Source of the DNA: Byssothecium circinans
Taxonomy: Eukaryota > Ascomycota > Dothideomycetes > Pleosporales > Massarinaceae
DNA: 64,000 nt
Assembly (NCBI GenBank): GCA_010015675.1
Contig: ML976979.1
Location: 1,146,565-1,210,564, forward strand
Reading direction: 5' to 3'
Under the pieces are notes generated by a model. The model searched no databases. It had not been told where the DNA came from and saw only the letters and a program-made list of their open reading frames with translations. How positions within the stretch are numbered: the first letter of the stretch is position 1; each line of letters begins with the position of its first letter. Of the stretch, positions 33,788 through 45,500 are shown piece after piece. The translations under genes were made by a program, and so were the position numbers.

Positions 33788-35642
33788 AAAGGCATAGATG
33801 AAAGGAATCGGGAGCTTGGGGTGAAAGGTATCATGTCTGTAGAATGGATCGGGGAAAAGGTCCCATATACTTAAGTTTTACCCGTCTAAGATTTTAGAAG
33901 CTTACCATGGTATGGTGGACGTTTAATCTCACTAGGCATTAGAGAGGGGGTTACCATGCCAAGGTATTCTCAAGGTCACAGGGATGTAGGCATAACGAGC
34001 GTATTCTCCAATCATACTGACAGCATAATGGGATGTTGCATAAAGGGTGGTGGAATTAGGGATTTGTGCTGGTTGCCCTTGGAGTGTCGGGTGGAGACTG
34101 CCTATGGTCCAATGAACGAGTCCTGCAGGCAAGAAGGTGCGTAGAGTCGTTTAAGACGATGGACGCCGGAGGGCTCGACGACACGTGTGAGGTCGTGAGT
34201 GGTGCTTGAGGTCGTTCATCGCTTGTTGCATCCTTGGGACGCATTCAGCGGCAAAAGACAAATAAACCTGTCGTGTATTATCTGATAGGGTCGACTTTTC
34301 CTGTTCGCGATTCTTCCGTGCGATTCGAATATCTTCACCCTCGGCGGCTAGATATCAGAATTGTAGGGACAGACTGTGGCGCCGAAAAGAGGAAGAAACG
34401 TTTGAGAATGGAGGAAAGAAGTGCTGGATGATGACGTGGGAAGCTCAATGGGAGTTGAGACGAGCGGTATTGTCGGCGTTGAGATAAACAAGGTCAAATG
34501 AGATGCGATCACACGCCTTTTGAAGGAGGGAGGTTGCAGAAAATGTGTGGGAGATACGTAGAGAGTGTCGCAGGTGCCGCATCTGCTTCAACATATGATA
34601 CAGAACATGTTCGATTCGCTCTCCGAATAATTGCGATACAAGAATTATCGCGCAAAGGATGGGGAAAGCGTTGGACGAGGATGCGGATGCTGGTGTGAAG
34701 CGGCACCTCGCCCCGCTTCCATAATATACTGTGGTCTTTGGCACCCGATTTCAATCTCTTGTTCCGTTTGCTCACCGGATGGCCACGCCGTTTGAAACCT
34801 CGTCATTCACTTTCATTCCAATCGGATCGCATGGACCTTCACCAATTCTACATGTGGATCCCCTGTGAAGCGTGATGCCTAGAGCCAAGCATGCTGTCAT
34901 ACGTTCGTTAGTCATCACGAACTTGGCATCATTGACGTATGTTCTCGCAAGTTTATCTGCAGCGTGGAAATACGAGCTGTCTTTCATCAACAACATCCAC
35001 TCCTCGATCCCGTTCCTCGTGCATAGACTACCATCAAACACTCTTCACAGCTTCGCCATTCAAAAGCCAATATGTGCGACTGCATCCCACTGCCCATTAT
35101 CTGCTTCCAATGCGGAACGTACGGTTGCCCTCTCCCACATACAAAAAGCTCTCGCTAACCGGAGAATACAGTGATCAAAACCCTTGTCATTGTATGTCAT
35201 CCTCGGAAGCACAAATCTATTACCTTCCGGCTTCGAAACAGCTTCGCGGCTCCAATCTAAGCCAGATTGGGCTGACATCTTCCTCAACCAGCCTTACTGA
35301 TTTCACGTGACAGGCAAAGTAGTCGGACCAACGATAGGTTTCGTCGTTACTGTCGGGTTGGCGGTATGTATCCGCACTCGTCACCTTGGTTTGCACAGGC
35401 GCCTCTGCACAGACCACTGACATACTCTCCAGATCGTATGCTGGCCCGCCAGCTTGCTCTGCTGCTGCTGTGCGACAGACGCAGGAAAGAGGTATATCTC
35501 ATCTATTTACTCAGTCGGAGAAAGAGCTAAAAGACTTCAGCGTGCTTGCGTTGCCTGTTGATGCCGGCAATTCCATCTCGAATGCGATACCGATCTGAGT
35601 TGTCACTTTCTCACCCCTGTGAATTCATTCGATGGGACGGCC
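33788..35642. other. Intergenic, no gene supported
   Basis: 1.86 kb with only short ORFs on both strands. None shows recognisable domains, signal peptides or convincing splice structure. Confidence 0.5.
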
Positions 35643-36095
35643 TCAAAATGAAAACGACTCCTTGCTTTCGACGGGAGTTTCAATAGGGGGCATATGAACT
35701 GGTCTTTTCTCTCTCGGTAGGCAGTAATAGTAACTTACAGGCGTTTTGGGCCACTCCTCGCGTTTCAGTTTTTGACATCGGATACCTGCAGTAGTCAAGC
35801 GCGAGGTTGATTGATGCAGATTTGGTTCTTCGCCGTCCAGCCATCTGTCCTCTGAGATATCTAACAGCATTTCGTTCATGGTCGCCCATAGGGCGCAGAG
35901 GAGGTCGTGGATTTCTTTTTTTCTACATGGTTTAGGTAACGCGTTCTCTGTGCAGAACCCGTCGAGTCGAAAGATTCCGTCGGTTTGTGTTGAGACATTC
36001 GTGCCAAAGCGAGCTCGTTGTCTCATTGCGAGTGAGTGGGCGGGGCTGCAGAATAGTTGGGCATGTGGCCTTCGTTGAACGGGCAAATGCTGCAT
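35643..36095 (-). CDS. Small hypothetical protein, doubtful
   Basis: An open frame of 150 codons with ATG at 36095; the Met at about 36027 (MRQRARFGTNVSTQTDG) is an alternative start. It is divergent from the large gene starting at 36349. Part of the sequence looks helical and protein-like (KKEIHDLLCALWATMNEML), and the C-terminus is polar. No family was recognised. It could instead be the 5' flank of the neighbouring gene read by chance. Confidence 0.3.
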   Translation of the reverse strand: MQHLPVQRRPHAQLFCSPAHSLAMRQRARFGTNVSTQTDGIFRLDGFCTENALPKPCRKKEIHDLLCALWATMNEMLLDISEDRWLDGEEPNLHQSTSRLTTAGIRCQKLKREEWPKTPVSYYYCLPREKRPVHMPPIETPVESKESFSF

Positions 36096-36348
36096 CGGAC
36101 TGGGATGTTGTTTTCCTTTTCTCTCACTTCAGATTGTCTTTGTCGCGATAGCGACGACGTCACCCGTTTATTTGTTTACCTCAGTCGCGTTAACTCACTC
36201 CAACGACCCCACCACGTCTCACACACACCGGGCTTTCGCTACCGCGCCCATTCCATCCCCACATTCGATCGTTGCCGAATCTACTACCTCAATTCGATTA
36301 TACGGGCTGATCAGTCGACGGCCATCGAGCCCCGCTCCTCTCGTCGGC

Positions 36349-39300
36349 ATGTCCGTCATGATATACCATCGTGATGGTCGTCTTGAGGGCGCCAATCGCT
36401 CACCCGAGTACTACAGGTACCCCGTCAGCGACTTCTCAGGTGGGACGTGGAAGGATGGCTTTCAGGCTATAGAGGAATTCGACTGGGTGGCTGATTTGGA
36501 AGAGTCGCAAGACGGGCAAGAGATGGATTTTTGCGAGCACATGGTGGCTGGCGCGCAAGCTGGGAAAGAGCCGCTGGAAGAGTGCATACAAGAAGCTCTA
36601 AGAGAGGAGATACAGGTCAGCCTAAGAGAACAATGTGCAGCGAATGAGGCTGTAGTCGCCGAGGCACCGTTGATGCAGCACACGGAGGTGCAGGCGCAGC
36701 TAGAGCCTGGAACTGCTATTGTGGAGCCTAAGATTGCAGAGGCAACACCAGAATTTCGTGTGGAGTCCAAGGTCCTCGATAGCTTGGCTTTCCAGTATGA
36801 GGATGTGTTTCACGAGGAAGTATTGGAAGGGCATTCAGACCTAGACCTAGCAGGCGTGGATACCTCGCCGCCCGATCTTCCTCTGCAATCAGTTGTAGGC
36901 GTTACGGGCATGCAAGACGGCGGTGTTTTACAGAATCAACCTACCACGCTACGCGAACAAACTCCTACGGTAGTCGTTCCCTCGCCGTTATACCCGGCCA
37001 TCGTAACCGCACCTTCGAACTCCCCGCCATGGATACCTATGCCGCCAAGCAGACACAGCGAGGAGGAAGACCGGTTTGAGGTTGGTGGGCCAGTGGCGGA
37101 CAATCTTATCCAGGCATCTTCGCCATCAGCAGAAGATGAGGCCTATCTAGAACGTGGCGCAATCGATGCCGTCATGTTAGCTGAACCTCTCCGCAAGCAT
37201 GAGGAACGGGTTGAGAGTGTGTCAACAAACGCCGCTCCTATTGAAATTCATGGTTCATCCAGCTCAACCATTTGGCAAGATAATAAGAGTTCCTGGCCTG
37301 AAGAACACAAGAACAAGCGATCCATCCCAACCTCTGGGGCGGAAACTCCTAATATTGTGTTGAACGAGGCTCAATATGCGGACGAACACTTGCATCAACC
37401 CAGCAAAACCGACACAGCGCAAGGGACTGATATTCTTCTCACTCCTGCGGTACTGGAAGGCTTGCTTCGACCGAGTCGTGTTCAATCACGTCCACATTCG
37501 CCTAGTGTTTCTATACCACTCAGAACAATGCCATTTGGAGGCGGCAACAATCTGTATGAGGCCAACCGATCACCACTGAGTGATTACGGCTCCGGATTCT
37601 CAACATATATGCCGCAGAGTTTTCCCTGCGCGCCGAAGAACGCTACTGTTGAGCATACTTTCCAACCGCTTGCGGATTTAGAGGAGACATCCGGGCAACC
37701 GAGATTGTTAGGTATGAAGGTTGACAAAGCTGTCGCTAAAGATGCCGCAGGAGGCACTGTGGTGGCTGATACGGCGAAATCCATTAATCATGCGATGGAA
37801 CTTGAGCTTTCGGGCAGCGATGAGGTCCAAATGAGAGAAAGTAAGGAAGACGATGGGTCGAGTTCTTCACTTTCTTCGCCACCGTGTTCACCTTTGGTAG
37901 CATCCGAGCGTGCTTCCTATGTTGAGCCGCAATCTCTGCCGAACGAAGATGAAGAGCGTCCGCTTCTTGACGGATTGGCAAGAGCTGCTGCAGATGCACC
38001 CTCCTCTGGGCCGAGTCATGCCGACAGTGTGCGTGCTCCTGCCACACCTGCGCCGACCGAGGTTCTTCCTCCAGTTGCAGATGAAGAACAACCACCATCA
38101 GCCGGTGCTTTGTTGGAGAAACATTTGACTAAAGGCACGAAGTCGTCAGTTATTTCAAAGGCGCCGCAAGCTCCTGAAAATATGCTAAGCCGACCTGGCG
38201 AAGCGGTCGAGACTCCATCACTGCCAGCAAAAGCAATGGGACAACCTATTTCCAAACTCGGTGACCTTAGCAGCCTAGAACTGTCCGATGTCCTTGAATC
38301 ACCAGTTAAGGATCCATCTCCGCTGCGGATCAAGCTCAAGCTCAGCCCTCCCAAACCCTATCTTCCAAGAGATTCACTAGCTTCAGAAAAATCAGATGCA
38401 CCTCTTACACTAAAGTCGAATGCATCTGCTCCAGCAACTGAAATTCCCGCAAAGATGAAACAGACTACCCAGCGAAAATCGGGGAAGACGCTCGCGAAGG
38501 ACTCGCAGAAGAAGATGTACGAGCCTGAAGAGGAGTTGTTAGCAGCAGAATCTTCATCGTCGGATTCAGGTGCCCCGCCTAGGAAAAAGCTTAAGAGGGC
38601 GTTGGCTGTCGGTAAAGCTGTGAGTAAGAAGAACCCAGCTACTAGAGAAAAGAGAGACTCAATAAACCCCCGCACCAAGGAGACGAGGGTAGAAAAAGTG
38701 GAGGAATTGAAAGCGGCTCCAGCTAAGCTCGAGGACGTTGAGGAGAAGTTTGTGGACGTGAGCAACCAAAACGTGAGTTTATTTTGTCTATCTATTGAAG
38801 TGCAATGGCTACCTAATCCCTTTCATGTCCATGCGACAATGAACGATACTAACAAGTTATCTAGACCCCCAGGCAAACCCGATCTCAAACCGCCCCCCCT
38901 GCTCCATCGCCTTCGTCTTCTGACCTCAGCGAGCCTGAGCCTGAGCCCGAACCCACACTCACCACCAAGCTCGCACCATCACGATCCAACACCAAGCCAA
39001 CACCCAAAAGCTCCCCTGCACAGCCAGAACGCCATCCGCTGGACCTAGGCTACGGGAAACGCCAGACGCGAGCGGACACTCGCTGCGGGTCCGAGAAGAC
39101 GATTTCGGGCGAAAATTCAGCTGCTGCTGTGGGAAATGCCGCTCCGCTAGATTTTGAGCATACACTCCGTCCCCTCAATTTTCTTCCTGAATTGAAGGAG
39201 AAGCTAAGGCAGAACGCGACGGCGGCAGAGGCAGTTAAGAAGCCAGCTACGCCTAAGGCTAAGCAGACTCCGCGTCCTGCTCAGAAGAAGCAACCTGCAC

Positions 39301-40178
39301 GAAAAAATGAGGAGGATAGCTATAGTGATGAAGACGAAGAAGAAGAGGAGGAGCTGGATCTGGAGGAGGTAGGGCAGGAGGAGGACGAGACTCTCGCAAA
39401 GAAGGCAACCACAAAAGCTAAAAATACAGCTCCCCTCAAACCCAAACAAACCCCCGCACCATCCAAGAAGCGAAAAGCAGCAGTAGTAGTAAAGAAAACC
39501 GCCGATGCGGATACTTCCAGTGCCGATGACCTCGGAAGCCCCCCTCCAAAAGTCCCCAAGACGACGAAATCAAGCACGGCGGCGACCTCGAGGACGAAAG
39601 CCACCCCATCGCAAACTCCGCTCAAAGCAATAAATCCTCCTCCGTCCCGTGCAGCCGACGCCAACGCGTCCCCCCAGGCCAACAAGAAGAACAAGTACGG
39701 CTTCATGCCTTTGAAGCCCCGCGCAGCAACAGCATCAGCGGTACCCAAGCAGGCAAAGCCTCGGGGAAAGAAAGCAAGCGCATCGACGAAGAAGAACGAT
39801 GTTTCTCCTCCCACTCAGCATACGGCGGAGCAATCGAGCGCTGATGAAGTGGACTCGGGATCGGTGGGGGTGCGAAGGCGTACTCTTAGGAGTAAGGCAA
39901 AGACGGAGATGTCTGCTCCAGGGCCGGCTCAATCTCCGGCTCAGGCCTCGCAAGAAGAGGAAGCTGAAGCTGAAGCCGAAGCCGAAGCTGCAGCAGAATC
40001 AACGCGCAAAGAAAAGCCCAAGGGAAAGAAACCCGCCAAAGCATCGGCGCAGAAGGAGGAGAAACTCGAGGTTAGGCAGACGAGGCGGGCGTCGGCGGCG
40101 CAGGAGGAGATTGAGCGCGCGAGGGAGGCGGAGAGGAATATCCGGAAGCGGTTAAGGAGTGGGGATGGGAAGAAATGA
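36349..40178 (+). CDS. Very large disordered protein, acidic N-terminal part and Lys-rich C-terminal part
   Basis: Two exons, 36349-38772 and 38865-40178, with a 92-bp GT-AG intron, give 1245 residues. ATG at 36349 (MSVMIYHRDGRLEG) is the first Met in the open frame, which begins at 36172 without an ATG. Residues 1-60 contain the only compact-looking sequence (RYPVSDFSGGTWKDGFQAIEEFDW). About 700 residues of acidic, Pro/Ser-rich disordered sequence follow. A basic region (PPRKKLKRALAVGKAVSKKN) precedes the intron. Exon 2 opens with TPRQTRSQTAPP, then alternates Glu blocks (DEDEEEEEELDLEEVGQEED) with Lys/Ala/Pro-rich segments and nuclear-localisation-like KKRKAAVVVKK. It ends with a helical EEIERAREAERNIRKRLRSG. 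Composition suggests a chromatin-associated protein. No known domain was seen. Confidence 0.75.
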
Positions 40179-40582
40179 GCGTTTGGTGAGGGGGGAGGAG
40201 AAGGGGTGTGAGGACTTGTGTGTGGATGGGAGGGTTGCGGGAGAGGTTATTGGGAGGGGGGAACTGAGGGGTTGGATGGGAGTGTGATGGGAGGAGGTGG
40301 GAATGTGTGTGAATGTGAATACGGATGCGGATGCGGATGGGATGGGATAGGATAGCATATTGGCTTCGGCCTTGCATTGAGGGCGTTTGCATATCTGTCT
40401 GTATGCCCTCATGATGGCGGAACGAGTAATGAAAGCATTGGACATGACACCCAATAATGACGGCTCAGACGCTGCACAGTACGTACTGTAATACATAAAG
40501 TCATTACCTGTCAGGCTTGCATCGATCAGACATGTGAACATGTTAGTTCTATTTCCCTTGAATTTTTCATTTCCATTCCTTG
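40179..40582. other. Convergent 3'-3' intergenic region
   Basis: About 400 bp between the ends of the disordered-protein gene and the hydrolase gene. G-rich at first (GGGAGGGTTGCGGGAGAGG near 40226), with a GATGCGGATGCGGATGGGAT repeat near 40325. No gene seen. Confidence 0.6.
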
Positions 40583-41656
40583 TCATATCTTACTACAAAC
40601 CACCCCGTCCCCCTCCGCCTCATCCCTCCCCACAACCCCACAAATCCACTCCGCAGCCTTCTCCACCATACTCTGCGGAAAAGCATGACCCACGCCCTCA
40701 AACAACACATCCTCGAACCCCACATCTAAACCCGGATCCTCGGCGAGAATCCGCTTGAAGACCTGCAGGAACTGTTCGCCCGCCGCATACGGCACGAGCT
40801 TATCAATCTCCCCGCTCAAGTTCAGGATCTGCTTTCCGTGTAACCGTTCGCGAACGAGGATCTTGAAACGGTCGAGCTGGGCTTTCGACGGCGGCGGCGA
40901 GGGAGAAGGAGCCGAAGGATCAAAGTACCCCGGCAACAACAAGCCCGCGGGATCGAACCTGGCCACCGCATCAACAAGCGCATTCGGGAAGTCCTTCGAG
41001 CCCAGAAACGCGGCTCCCGGCGGCGACGAAGACGTGTAACTCTCTAGCCTGGACAGGCGCGCGCGATCGGCCATGAGCCTTGTGTAATCGGGACACCCGA
41101 TGCCGACCACAGCAGCGGTGATCCTCGGATCGGAAAGAATGCAGTGCCACGCTGCGTGCCCGCCCAGACTGATGCCCAGCACGAGATGTTGCGTTATCCG
41201 CGGCGAATCGGGCGTGTGGAAGATGTAGGATTCGAGGTAGGTGAGGAGATGCGAGGTATCCGTCGCCGTGCCGTGGAGACAGGAAAACATGTCTTGCGCG
41301 TGTCGTGGGTTGCCTTGTCTCCACGCCTCGTTGTGCAGTTTGTCGACGAGTCTTGTGCCGTGGTTTCGCTGGTCGAAAGATACGGCGATTAAACCTTTGG
41401 GGGGATTGATGTTTTGTGTTCCGGCGATGCGTGAGTTCCAGGCGTGGAGGATGGAGGCGGCGATGGGGAGCATTGTTTCGGCGGTTTGGAGGCGTGGGTG
41501 TAGGAGCCAGAGGCAGGCGACGGATGTGGTGGAGGGGGGAAGCTCGGAGAGGCCGTGGACGTGTGTGAGGATGCCGGCGATGGTGTGGGTTTGGGTGGAG
41601 ATGGCGGGTGGGGGTGTGGTGTGGGTGGATTGGAGGGGGTTGTTCGTCGCTGCCAT
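40583..41656 (-). CDS. Alpha/beta-hydrolase (serine hydrolase)
   Basis: A single exon of 357 residues, ATG at 41656. The nucleophile elbow is GISLGG (Ser in HLVLGISLGGHAAWH, about residue 160). The acid residue is probably Asp in LSGEIDKLVPYAAGE, and the catalytic His lies in EGVGHAFPQSM near the C-terminus. An oxyanion-side motif SFDQRNHGTR follows strand 3, as in esterase and peptidase-like hydrolases. No signal peptide is visible, so it is probably cytosolic. The substrate cannot be predicted; carboxylesterase or thioesterase activity is typical. The N-terminal 25 residues (Thr/Pro-rich) are likely disordered. The triad is complete. Confidence 0.88.
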   Translation of the reverse strand: MAATNNPLQSTHTTPPPAISTQTHTIAGILTHVHGLSELPPSTTSVACLWLLHPRLQTAETMLPIAASILHAWNSRIAGTQNINPPKGLIAVSFDQRNHGTRLVDKLHNEAWRQGNPRHAQDMFSCLHGTATDTSHLLTYLESYIFHTPDSPRITQHLVLGISLGGHAAWHCILSDPRITAAVVGIGCPDYTRLMADRARLSRLESYTSSSPPGAAFLGSKDFPNALVDAVARFDPAGLLLPGYFDPSAPSPSPPPSKAQLDRFKILVRERLHGKQILNLSGEIDKLVPYAAGEQFLQVFKRILAEDPGLDVGFEDVLFEGVGHAFPQSMVEKAAEWICGVVGRDEAEGDGVVCSKI

Positions 41657-42524
41657 TTTTGGAGGTTGTTTTGAGGTGGTGGAAGAATTAGTAGGTCAAT
41701 TGAGAGGGGAGGGAGGAGAAGTTGAAGTGTGAGGATGCATATCAATCTGGAGAGAACATAGGACGAGGTTAGAGTTGAGGTTTGGTGGGCCGAGGCACAA
41801 AAGTTCCCTGTCGACGCGGGGCAGGTCGTCGCGTTGTAGAGTGGGTACCTAAAGGTTGCAGTAGTGAATCGCGTGAGTTGGTTTCTACTGTGTAAACTAA
41901 ATGTGTGAAATACTCTCCGTAAAAAGGTAAGGGTAGAGGTAGAATATAAATAGCGTCTAACATCGTTGAGAGATGGTATATGAGATATCCGTCATAGCCG
42001 GCGAGTTGTGAGGAAATATTTGGAAGGACGGTACCCTCTGTGATGTCTTGTCCGTCGTTGTGATGATATATTGGCGGGTCATCTCTGGCGTAATCAGCCG
42101 GCTGACAAGGAAACGAGGCCTTTGACGGCGTAGAGACAACACCGAGACAGGTGTACGGCGTACGGTACCCTACAGCTGTCAGGAGTGTTGCGGTTTGGGG
42201 TCGACTGTTGGGGTCCTTGCGCGCGGAGTAGCTTGCAGGGATGCGGCGGATCTCACTCATCAGCTTCCCTGAAGCGTGCAGTAGTGCACATCACCGAAGT
42301 TGCGCCCGTCTCCTTATTATATCCCCCGCCAACGAGGAACAAGGGCAGCTGGAGAAGAGAACCTCTCAGTGTATTCCTACGTCTTGCAATCTACAGACTC
42401 AGTCATGACGCCGTTATAGCGTTGACCAAGGAGCTACGCCCGTGATTGTGAGAGGGAACCACCATCAGCTCGCTATTCTTCCACCTGTCCATACTTTTCC
42501 GCACCCAGACTTCCCTCACGCAGA
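41657..42524. promoter_or_regulatory. Divergent upstream region, hydrolase / pld1
   Basis: 868 bp between divergent starts. A 163-codon minus-strand frame (41769-42260) lies here without recognisable features and is not adopted. A TATTATATCC element at about 42315 could serve the PLD promoter 200 bp downstream; this is a weak assignment. Confidence 0.4.
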
Positions 42525-45500
42525 ATGAGTGACACTCCCGAATCTGGCATTTCGCCAATGGCCGTCCTCCCAAAGCTTGACACCACGAACGAGAGACCCA
42601 ACGATGCCGCCCGCGCCTTTTCCCCCCTACGTAGCATTCGCGGAGTGGATAGTACCAACGACGCACCCAATGCTGCACTAAACGGCAATCCTGTTATCAC
42701 ACACACGGCCCCGACGGGCGAGCCTCTTCCAGCAGAGGAAACGGACGGTTTCCCCTTCCACGCACCGCCGTCTTCGCTCAAACCTGCTGTACCTACTGAT
42801 GACTTCACCCACGAAGACCCGCCCGCAAAGACGCCCTCCTCACAGCGTCCTGTCAATGGCTCTCCCGCCCCCCCACAGCATGCATTTGGTGGCATATCGC
42901 GCAGAGGCACCGTTGAAGGCGAGGACTCGGATGCTGCACCCAAAGGACGCCGGAGTGTACAGTTTGCGCGATCGACAACATTTGGGACAGAAGCGAGCAC
43001 ACATTCACGGCAGCAATCAGTAGAGGCGGACGAAGGTGAGGGCAAGGGGAAGGAGCGCGACAGGCAGAGCTCCTCTCTCATGACCAAGCTCAAGGCCTTG
43101 ACGGCGCCCATGTCGCACACGCGGAGCCAAAGCGCCTATGCGGCAAGTTCATCTATGCAAGAGGGCTCCCCTCGTGGGCCACTGACGCCGGCTTCAGAGC
43201 GCAACGAATTCCGCTTCGATGGCATTCACGACAGCGATGCCGACGCCGAGGAAAGTGCAGGCGAGGGCCCGTCGCGCCCAGTCCGGAGGAGAAAGAGAAG
43301 CCGGCGGTGGTTTGACGATAACGTTGACGGTGCCCATACAGCGCCCACGACACCCAAGAACCCAAATGGCGGCTTCTTCTCGCGAGACTCGCCCAACCTC
43401 ACCCCGACCGCTACCCAGACCCACCGACCGACATTCTTACGTCGCGGCACCATGAGCGATATCCCCGAGAACCAGCGACAAGGCGGCGTGTCGGAGGACG
43501 AGGGACGCGACCGCCTGGCCAAGGAGAGCACATGGACGAGGGGTCTACACAGCGCGAGAGGCCTCTCATATGGCGGACTACGCCGGCATGACCCCAATGC
43601 AGAGGATGGAGAAAGGCGGCCGAGCAATCTGCGGCGGCTGACGGCTTTTGGAGGCAGTGGAGAGAACGGACAGCCGTCTCCATGGCGAATGCGGAGCGAC
43701 CGTACGCAGAGTCTCAGCGCGCAGAAATGGAAGTCGATCAAGAACAGTCTGCGTCTACTGGGGAATCGCGCAAAAGCAGAGCGCCAGGTCGACCATGCAA
43801 AGTCCGCCGAGCTCATGGCCGAGCTTCTGGCGGGAGCGCCGGCCGCCTTGTTCCTAGCCAGCATGTTCCAGCGCGATGAGCATGGCCACAAGCGTATCCC
43901 CATCCTCCTCGAGCAGCTCAAGGTTACCATCACCGACATTGAGCACACGGAAGGGAAAGAAGGAAAAGAGGGGAAAGATGGTAAAGACCTCGATCGGCAT
44001 ACTGCTCTACGTATTGAGCTTGAGTACGGAAGCGGTCTGACTCGCATGAAATGGGTCATTTATCGCTCTGCACGAGACTTTGCCAATCTTCATTTAAAGT
44101 TCAAAATCCAAGAAAAGCAGAATTCGCTACTCAAACTCCCGGGGAAAGGCAAAGACTCGAAAAAGGACACAAAAGACAAGTCCAAAATGAATACCGAAGA
44201 GAAACCCGCGGAGCAAGATGATCGCACGCCGAAGCTGCCCCGCTTTCCCAAAAGTGTTCTGCCATATCTGAGGGGTTTGAGAGGCTACGGTTTCCTCGAC
44301 GAGGAAGAAGACGAGGAGGAACGGGAGGACGTGGCTCAAGCCAGTCATGGTGAAGAATATGCTAGTGGCACAGAGCGTCCAGGCAAGACCACCCGACACA
44401 AGTCGTCTTACCATCTCCGCCGTAGACAGTCCAGCTTCAGTGGAACTCAATCTGGCAGTGCCGTCGGCCAGCCCGCAGCTAGACAAGGCAGTTTTCCTGG
44501 AACCGTCGGACAGGTTCTAAGCAGTAAACAGAATCACCATGAGCGACAGCGGAAAAAGTTGGAGACATACCTCAAAGAGCTCATCACGTATCTCATCTTC
44601 CGTCCTGACAGCAACCGGCTGTGCAAGTTTCTAGAGCTATCGGCGTTGGGCGTCCGCCTAGCTGCTGAAGGCGGCTACCACGGCAAGGAAGGGCTCATGA
44701 TGATCAAATCTTCCAAAGGGGTAGATGCTCGGAAGAAATGGACTCCGCTTCCGATGATGCAGCGGCACTGGCCCAAATGGTTTCTCGTGCGACACAGCTA
44801 CATTGTCTGCGTCGACTCGCCTGAGGAGATGAACGTGTATGATGTGTTCTTAGTGGACTCCGACTTCACAATTGAGGACAAGTCGCAAAAGCTCACGCAA
44901 AAGAAGGCAAGGGAAATTGCCAGTGAAGCGAAGGCGTCCGCAACTGGGCATCATCAGCTGCGACTCGTAAACTCCGAGCGTACCATGAAGTTGTTGGCTA
45001 AGAACGAGAGGCAGTTGAAACAGTTCGAGGACTCGATCCGCTTCATGGTGCGCAATAGTGATTGGACAAAACCAAATCGTTTCCACAGCTTTGCACCCGT
45101 TCGCAAGCACACCTATGCCCAATGGCTTGTTGACGGTCGCGACTATATGTGGAACGTCTCGCGGGCAATCAGTATGGCCAAGGACGTAATCTACATCCAC
45201 GACTGGTGGTTAAGTCCTGAGCTGTATATGCGCCGGCCACCGGCCATCAGCCAGAAATGGCGACTTGACCGACTTCTTCAACGAAAAGCGCAAGAAGGCG
45301 TAAAGGTATTTGTGATCATGTACCGCAACGTCAACGCTGCTATTCCTATTGACTCGGAGTACTCCAAATTCTCTCTCTTGGACCTTCACCCCAACGTCTT
45401 CGTCCAACGATCACCGAACCAAATCCGTCAGAATACCTTCTTCTGGGCTCATCACGAGAAGATTTGCGTCGTCGACCATACCATCGCTTTCTGTGGTGGA

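Noticed and set aside
41769..42260. 163-codon minus-strand frame between the hydrolase and pld1
   Set aside because: Lies in a divergent promoter region, with low-complexity sequence and no domain; more likely leader sequence.
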